A stretch of 11,879 nt of DNA from positions 1 through 11,879 of the forward strand of contig JAMQCK010001112.1 of assembly GCA_024196135.1 (NCBI GenBank), written 5' to 3'. This document shows, piece by piece, positions 6,797 through 11,879 of the stretch. The translations under genes were made by a program, and so were the position numbers. Each line of letters starts with the position of its first letter. The stretch's first letter is position 1. The notes beneath the pieces are model-generated. The model made no database searches. It had not been told where the DNA came from and worked only from the letters and a program-made list of their open reading frames with translations. The stretch is from Pleurotus ostreatus/Saccharomyces cerevisiae fusant. Its lineage: Eukaryota > Opisthokonta.

Positions 6797-8853
6797 CTAT
6801 GCCTGCGTCGCCCCCGCCACGAACGCATTGAAGTTGTACGTCTTCGGATTCGCCTCGAACGTAAACTCCGGCTTCAGCTGCACCGTCTCCGCCCCATCGC
6901 GCATAATACTCCCCTCCATCCCCTCCCCCGCCTTCAGCGGCACCGCCAACCTTGTCAAGCCCGCGGGCACATCAAAGCTCTGCCCGTTCACCACCACCCT
7001 CGCCGGCCCACTCGTCATCGCCACCGCCCACACCGCGTCCTCCGTGAGCTCGAAGTTCGTCGGCGGGCCCACCGGGTCCGCCGCCTGCGCCCGCGCGGGG
7101 TGCGGCCGCGCCCACATGACCAGGCGGTCCTTCTCGATCGCGGGGAACGCGCCGGTCTTGAACGCGGTCGCGTAGTACTGCGTCATCGCGAGCCAGGCCG
7201 TGTGGTCGAAGCCGTCGACCCAGGCGTTCGACTTGGGCTGCGCGCCCTTGATGGGGCCGAGGTAGTGCGACTCGCCGTAGTCGTTCCAGGTGAGGAGCTG
7301 GACGATGTCGAAGCTGTCGCGGGAGGCGATGAGGTTCTCCCAGCGGTTGGAGTAGAGGTGCTGGTCGGAGAGGTAGAGGAACTGGGAGGGGTTGTCAGTA
7401 GGAGAGATATGCCCAGGACAGAATGGACATACGTTCTTGTTGTAGGACTGCACCCCGTAATGGGTGAAGAACCACGGGGACGCAGAGGCCATGTAGGTGC
7501 GCTTGCTGCCGTCGCGCTTGTTGCCGGAGAGCGAGTTAAGGCTCTGAAGGTGCTTTTCGTCGGTGTCAAGGGAGCCCAGGAGCGGACCAAGGGCATTCGA
7601 AAGACCACCAAGGAGGCTAGTGAAGCTCGTCCCATCGACAGTCGCATTCCCAGCAACTGACGAAGCAAGGTTCGAAACGACCTTCGCACCCGACAAAATC
7701 GACTGCGCTGACTGGGTAGTGACCTCAATCGGCCAGGCAGAGTTCCACTACAATGCCATCATTGGTCAGCTCGGCCTTCACACTTGCCAGTCACTCTTCA
7801 CTCACGTTAAAGTCCCCATCCATGATATCCGCAAACTGCGAGAACTGCGCCGGGTCGACGAAGAAGGACGGGACAAAGTGTATCTTGCCCGCGAGCTCGG
7901 GGTGCTGGTAGAACTGGCTCTTCCAGCCGTCGGCGACGCTGCCCTGTCCGAAGTTACACGTCTCGCCGGAGAAGGTGGAGACGAAGACGCGGTCGTTCAT
8001 CTTCAGCTGGTTCGGGTGGTCGGCGAACTTGTTGACGAGGGCGCGGAGCTTGGAGGCGCTGTCGGCGGAGTTGCAGGGCCAGACGCTGGGTGGGGAGGGA
8101 TGTCAGATTGAGTTAGGGATGGAAGGGGTATCAGATACATACGTCATGTCGAGGGAAAGGAAGAGCTTGAAGTTGTTGCCTGCCTCCTGCGCTGCTTGAT
8201 AGCTATCAACTTATCAGCAAAGTTCTATGCCCAACAGTCGAAGAAACACTCACGCATCCGCAACACGCTCAGGCTGCCAGTCATCCGTGCCCATGTTCAG
8301 CGCGAAACCATCAATCCCTGACGAAGATGCCAGCGCAATGTCGTCAGCCCAGTCGGCTTGAGTGTACGGATAGACGTTCCTGATGACATGTCAGCCAGCA
8401 GCTCGCCCTGGACGAGAGCCGCTCTACGCACCCGATCATATGGTGAGCAACGACAAGCTTGTCGCCTGTGTTGGTCGGGGTAGTCGACGAGGCGGTCGGA
8501 GCCGCTGAGGCCGCGGTGTTGCTGGCGGATCCCGAAGATGCGGCAGCAGGAGCCGAAGAGGCTGTCGCGCTCGCGCTAGAAGGAACCGAAGCCGAAGGTT
8601 GCGACGCGCTAGCAGAGGCGGTCGCGGCGGGGGTCGAAACAGTCATGGACGTGGCGGAGGACGCAGGGGCGGAGGTGAAGAGCGCGGAGGTCAATGAGAG
8701 GGAAATCGATGGCAATCGAACGTCCGCGGGGGCGTCCGAGGGCGTGCACGGCGAGCGCCTGTGGTGGTGTGCGCGGCGGCTATGTGATATGGGTGCGCCT
8801 GAAGCGAGCGTGGTGAAGAGCGCGAGCGCGGCGGTGAACAGGAAGGAGCGCAT
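6797..8853 (-). CDS. Secreted GH71 alpha-1,3-glucanase (mutanase)
   Basis: Six exons in transcript order: 8853-8432, 8379-8254, 8202-8143, 8085-7806, 7747-7433 and 7381-6797 (TAG). They give 595 residues with every phase closing, and introns are 51-58 bp. Residues 1-20 (MRSFLFTAALALFTTLASGA) are a clear signal peptide, followed by a basic His/Arg segment with two RR pairs and a Ser/Ala/Thr-rich linker to about residue 130. The GH71 domain starts at VVAHHMIGNVYPYTQADW and continues through GIDGFALNMGTDDWQPERV, FKLFLSLDMT, VFVSTFSGETCNFG, HFVPSFFVDP, YMASASPWFFTHYG and LLTWNDYGESHYLGP. Asp435 and Glu438 in the WNDYGES motif match the pair proposed as catalytic in this family. GH71 enzymes cleave alpha-1,3-glucan of fungal walls, so cell-wall remodelling or attack on other fungi is likely. 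The C-terminal 95 residues look beta-rich. No carbohydrate-binding module is obvious. Start: the only ATG giving the signal peptide. Confidence 0.97.
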
Positions 8854-8998
8854 GGTGAAAGAGTGCGAGCGCGGCGCGTCGAGTCCTCGTAAAGAGCGTT
8901 GAAAAGAGGGGAATGTGCGAGGCGCAGCCTACGCGACACGGAGACTCGTGGTGAGGGAGCGGGAAGAGGAAGGACGCGTCTGTGGTCGACCGCCCGGG

Positions 8999-9005
8999 TT
9001 TTATA
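8999..9005 (-). promoter_or_regulatory. TATA box for the GH71 gene
   Basis: The minus strand reads TATAAAA here, within GGTCTATAAAACCC. It lies 146 bp upstream of the GH71 start codon, leaving room for a leader of roughly 110-120 nt. An exact TATAAAA in an otherwise GC-rich stretch at this distance is typical of strongly regulated fungal promoters. Confidence 0.65.
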
Positions 9006-9067
9006 GACCGCGAACGCCGTGGAGCCCCCTCCGTGCCTTGCAACCACATCGAACAATAACGCCACAT

Positions 9068-9080
9068 GTCACGTGACTCA
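9068..9080. promoter_or_regulatory. GTCACGTGAC palindrome overlapping TGACTCA
   Basis: GTCACGTGAC (9068-9077) is a perfect 10-bp palindrome of the bHLH/Cbf1 type. TGACTCA (9074-9080), the Gcn4/AP-1-type bZIP core, overlaps its right half. The composite is about 215 bp upstream of the GH71 start and 63 bp beyond its TATA box, a normal place for an upstream activating site. Binding is inferred from motif identity only. Confidence 0.45.
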
Positions 9081-9684
9081 TGATCATTGTTCACCTTTTC
9101 GGGACAATGAACTCGGGCCGTCCATGCGATGACCATTGTGGCGTGGAAAACATACGAGAATCGTCAACTTCTTGGCTTCCAGGTATGCTGAGGACAACGA
9201 CTGCAGCGTACACAAGCTGAAGAGGACCTTCACCCCTCGGTCAGGGTCGCCGGCTCGAGCAATCCATTTCGGCACAGCCACGACGGAGATGCATGCCACC
9301 GACGTACGCCCGCTGGCAACAAGTCGGTTGCGCTGGCGCGCATGCGCTTCTGTCAAGAAGTACTAGATATGAGCATACGTAGCAAGAGCGTCCATTGGCA
9401 GGAGCCAAAGTGTAATTCGGCGGAAGGGTCGGGGCAGTAACAGGGTCAGCGTCCTGTTCTCTCTCCAACGATATACGGATAGGTTCGCATTCCGCGAAAT
9501 CGTGGTCGAAGATGTTCGCAGAGCCTGATTTCCTCCCAATGGACGCGCGCACTTATCCAATATCTAGAGTGGCCTCGGTACGGCGTTCTCGGCGTGTCGT
9601 CCGTGGCGCGACCTCCCTCCCTTCCTCCGCACTCCTTGATCTCACGTTGCTCCTGCTGTCAGACCCGCAGCGCCTCTGTCAATG

Positions 9685-9752
9685 GCGTTGCTACAGGCGA
9701 ACGCGTTGCTGCAGTCAATTCCATTGCTTGAGTCGAACCCGTTGCTCTAATC
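9685..9752. repeat. Degenerate 17-19-bp tandem repeat
   Basis: Nearly four units share the form (G/C)(C/A)(G)TTGCT-x-CAG-x-CGAAC. In one plus-strand frame they encode a hexapeptide series ALLQAN, ALLQSI, PLLESN, PLL ending at a stop. No start, splice signals or homology support a gene. Confidence 0.5.
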
Positions 9753-9847
9753 GCCGCGCCATCTGGATGTGCGTTAGATACACCTGGCACGCCACCCGCC
9801 CCCTCCCCTAGATACGGCTCAGGGATGGCTGATGAGTCAAATTTCCA

Positions 9848-10127
9848 TTACCTATCCTCGACCTTTACACAGGCCACCACCTCCTCGCAAATAAGCAACA
9901 ACACAGCGTAGCAGAGGACGTTGCAGGAGTCCTCGCAGGCGGTCGTTTTGTTGAAATTGAAGGCCTGCATGCTAGAGCCGCCGTCGGAGGTCTGAGCTGG
10001 AGCCGTCATGGAGATCTTGCGCAGCGCCACCGGCGAGCTAGCTGTCGTGGAACTCGACGAGTTGACCTTGGCGCCATAAAGGCGGATGAATTGGCCCAGT
10101 GGTGTAGAATAGGTCCGTGCTCAGAGG
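9848..10127 (-). other. Unidentified candidate coding stretch
   Basis: One minus-strand frame is open from about 10127 to a TAG at 9848-9850. It reads a Ser-rich segment (GAKVNSSSSTTASSPVALRK), then TAPAQTSDGGSSMQAFNFNK, then a Cys-containing hydrophobic end (CNVLCYAVLLLICEE). A possible acceptor CTCTGAG lies just upstream, and YQYGLRVCDVELG with a possible donor at 10168 could be an earlier exon. I do not recognise the family, and composition alone does not prove coding. Confidence 0.2.
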
Positions 10128-10281
10128 ACAAAGGTGAACAAGAAACGAGGGCTAGTAAACAACCAAGTTCGACGTCGCAGACGCGGAGGCCGTACTGGTA
10201 GAGCTGCACATTTGTTCTGAGGCAGGGTAATAATACCCAACAAGAAGAAGAGGAGGTGCGTGATGACGAAGAGAGCATTAC

Positions 10282-10362
10282 GCGACGATGAGAGGAGAAG
10301 TGCGACGATGAAAGGAAAAGTGCGACGATGAGAGGACATACGCAACGATGGAAGGAGCGTAC
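10282..10362. repeat. 20-bp minisatellite, four copies
   Basis: The unit GCGACGATGARAGGARAAGT occurs at 10282-10301, 10302-10321 and 10322-10341, with a fourth diverged 21-bp copy at 10342-10362. Each unit contains CGATGARAGGA. The unit length is not a multiple of three, which argues against coding use. Confidence 0.8.
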
Positions 10363-10806
10363 GCACAGCTGAGAAGGCTTTCCGAAATGATAGATTTGCC
10401 AAAAGACTTATTTGACAATAAAGTCCCAAGTCAGTGTAGTCAGGTTCGTGAATGAACCACACAGGGACGAAATCCTCGAATTATACATGGACAAGAGCGC
10501 CAACGAGTTCAGAGCGTCTGTGCCGTGCGTTGGCAAAGAACGGATCTGAGATAGCTGCTAGCAGAGAAGGCGCGCATGCAGGAGCTCAGTCAAAAGGTTG
10601 AGATGGACAACAAATGGTGTCTCCATTCTGCGAAAACAGAGACGGCCGTTGGGAGCAAGTCGAAGTTCAGACTGAGAAAGAGACGCCGGACCTGCAAACA
10701 TCACCACGTGTAAGCTCGGCAACGGCCGCAGTGTGATGGGAGTGTCGGGGACCGGTCCCCTGCGCCGCTACTGCTTGCTCTCGCCGACTTCATCGTTGCA
10801 CGCAAC

Positions 10807-11879
10807 ATGGAGGCCCTCTTCTTCAACGTATGTCAGACTGAATAGATGTGCAATATATGGAACTAACACAGTGCTGTGCAGGTCGACAATGGGTTCCTGG
10901 AGGGCATCGTCAGAGGGTTCAAGGCGGGCGTCCTGACGCAGAGCCATTATGCCAATCTCACGCAGTGCGACACGCTGGAGGGTGCGTAATAATACGATTA
11001 ATGCTGAGAGGGGTACTGAATAATTGCTACCCAGACTTCCGCACACAATTGAGTGCGACTGACTACGGCAACTTCCTCGCAAACGAGCCGCTTCCCCTCT
11101 CCACGTCCACAATCGCCGACAAGGCGACCCAGATCCTCGTCGACCAGTTCAACTACCTCAGAAGCAACGCTGTCGAGCCGCTCTCGAAGTTCCTGGACTA
11201 CATCACGTGCGTGTGCGCGCTTCACACTGCGCGACCTCACTGACATAGCATCGCGCAGGTACGCGTACATGATCGACAATGTCGTCCTGCTCATTACTGG
11301 TACCCTGCACGAACGCGACACGCACGAACTGCTGGAACGGTGCCACCCCCTCGGCGTGTTTGACACCATGCCGGCGCTGTGCGTCGCCACCAACGTCGAG
11401 GAGCTGTACCAGAGCGTACTGGTCGAGACACCGCTCGGTGCGCCCCCATCCCTGCACTGCATTCTCCCACTAACATCAACCTTAGCCCCCTACTTCCGCG
11501 ACTGCCTCTCCGCCGCCGACATGGACGACCTCAACATCGAGATCATCCGCAACACCGTCTACAAGGCCTACCTCGAGGACTTCCACCGCTTCTGCGCGAC
11601 CCTCGACGGCCCCACGCGCGCCGTCATGCACGCCATCCTCTCCTTCGAGGCCGACCGCCGCACGGTCAACATCACCATCAACTCCTTCGGCACCGAGCTC
11701 TCCAAGGAGCAGCGCGCGAAGCTCTTCCCCGCGATCGGCAGGCTCTTCCCCGAGGGGAACAACCAGCTCGCGAAGGCGGACGACATCGACCAGGTGCGCG
11801 CCGCGTGCGAGAGCGTGAGCGAGTACCGCGCGTTCTTCCAGGACCAGGCGGGCGCGGCGGCGAACGGTGGAGACGACCT
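10807..11879 (+). CDS. VMA6: V-type ATPase Vo subunit d (Vma6/AC39), 3' end outside window
   Basis: Exons are 10807-10827, 10882-10981, 11035-11206, 11259-11437 and 11486-11879 (continuing). Introns are 48-54 bp and all phases close, giving about 288 of the usual roughly 350 residues. The protein opens [19 protein letters not shown], matching the yeast start MEGVYFNIDNGF, so the ATG at 10807 is secure. Further family blocks are [85 protein letters not shown] and [11 protein letters not shown]. Subunit d caps the proteolipid ring of the membrane Vo sector and couples it to the central stalk, so it is needed for vacuolar acidification. Codon use in exon 5 is strongly C/G-ending, as expected for a highly expressed gene. 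A CACGTG lies about 100 bp upstream; no TATA box is seen. Confidence 0.98.

Larger units (their letters stand above)
9127..10806. other. Intergenic interval with repeats, no gene supported
   Basis: No recognisable gene was found between the GH71 promoter and the V-ATPase subunit d start. The contents are an 18-bp degenerate repeat (9685-9752), a second bZIP-type core TGAGTCA (9833-9839), a minus-strand candidate coding stretch (about 9848-10127) that I cannot identify, a 20-bp minisatellite (10282-10362) and a CACGTG at 10705-10710, about 100 bp ahead of the V-ATPase start. An ATG at 10736 lies out of frame ahead of the V-ATPase start and would be an upstream AUG if transcription begins before it. 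Confidence 0.5.

Noticed and set aside
6199..6828. 209-codon minus-strand open frame
   Set aside because: It runs over the 24-bp minisatellite and the low-complexity repeats. The product is Arg/Ser/Pro-rich with repeat-derived segments, and nothing supports a start or a family.
6707..7660. 317-codon plus-strand open frame opposite the GH71 gene
   Set aside because: It is the antisense shadow of GC-rich GH71 exons 5 and 6. The translation is Arg/His/Val-rich with no motifs, and it crosses a well-supported minus-strand intron.
8459..8902. 147-codon plus-strand open frame opposite GH71 exon 1
   Set aside because: It is an Ala/Glu/Val-rich antisense reading of the Ser/Ala/Thr linker, while the minus strand has a signal peptide and a fully consistent splice structure.
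9720..9745. Possible tRNA T-arm (GGGTTCGACTC on the minus strand)
   Set aside because: The flanking bases do not form a five-pair T stem, and no matching acceptor, D or anticodon arms are visible nearby.
10121..10462. 113-codon minus-strand hydrophobic open frame
   Set aside because: It spans the 20-bp minisatellite, whose unit length is not a multiple of three. Its hydrophobicity follows from pyrimidine-rich sequence, and no family is recognisable.
700..10710. CACGTG E-boxes as a shared regulon signal (776, 9070, 10705, 11204)
   Set aside because: About three to four CACGTG hits are expected by chance in a window of this size and composition, and the 11204 copy overlaps an exon-intron junction of the V-ATPase gene. 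Only the extended palindrome near GH71 was kept.

Overview
The window looks like a piece of a GC-rich filamentous basidiomycete genome, probably an Agaricomycete (mushroom or polypore). The reasons are the very short introns (about 47-88 bp, with GTRNGT-type donors and CTRAY-like branch points), genes split into 5-9 exons, high GC in coding DNA, and a DUF6533-type membrane protein, a family I know mainly from Basidiomycota. I placed exons by hand from reading frame, splice consensus and remembered family motifs. No search or transcript data were available.

Layout. (1) Positions 1-700, minus strand, truncated at the window edge: a STYX-like dual-specificity-phosphatase-fold protein whose P-loop keeps Cys but has Leu where the catalytic Arg should be. 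(2) Positions 701-908: a short divergent intergenic region. (3) Positions 909-2920, plus strand: a complete eight-exon COG0523/CobW GTPase of the ZNG1 (CBWD) type, with a 10-nt microexon, a His-rich loop and two in-frame tandem-repeat insertions. (4) About 3486-4702, minus strand: a DUF6533 multi-pass membrane protein that is convincing in its core but has two junctions I could not resolve. (5) Positions 4703-6796: about 2.1 kb with no gene I can support, holding short direct repeats, an 18-bp palindrome and minisatellite-like tracts. (6) Positions 6797-8853, minus strand: a complete six-exon secreted GH71 alpha-1,3-glucanase with signal peptide, Ser/Ala/Thr-rich linker and a TATA box upstream. 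(7) Positions 8854-10806: promoter and repeat-bearing DNA with no recognised gene. (8) Positions 10807 to the end, plus strand, truncated: subunit d (Vma6/AC39) of the V-ATPase Vo sector.

How the genes relate. They do not form a pathway or cluster. This is an ordinary fungal neighbourhood of housekeeping genes (V-ATPase subunit, zinc metallochaperone GTPase, STYX-like protein), one secreted cell-wall-type hydrolase and one lineage-expanded membrane protein. I see no CRISPR, rRNA, tRNA, intact transposon or biosynthetic cluster. The most notable points are protein-level: the missing P-loop Arg in the STYX-like protein, and the loop expansions, altered N-terminal motif and microexon in the ZNG1-like gene. 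I found no strong evidence for an undescribed multi-gene system.
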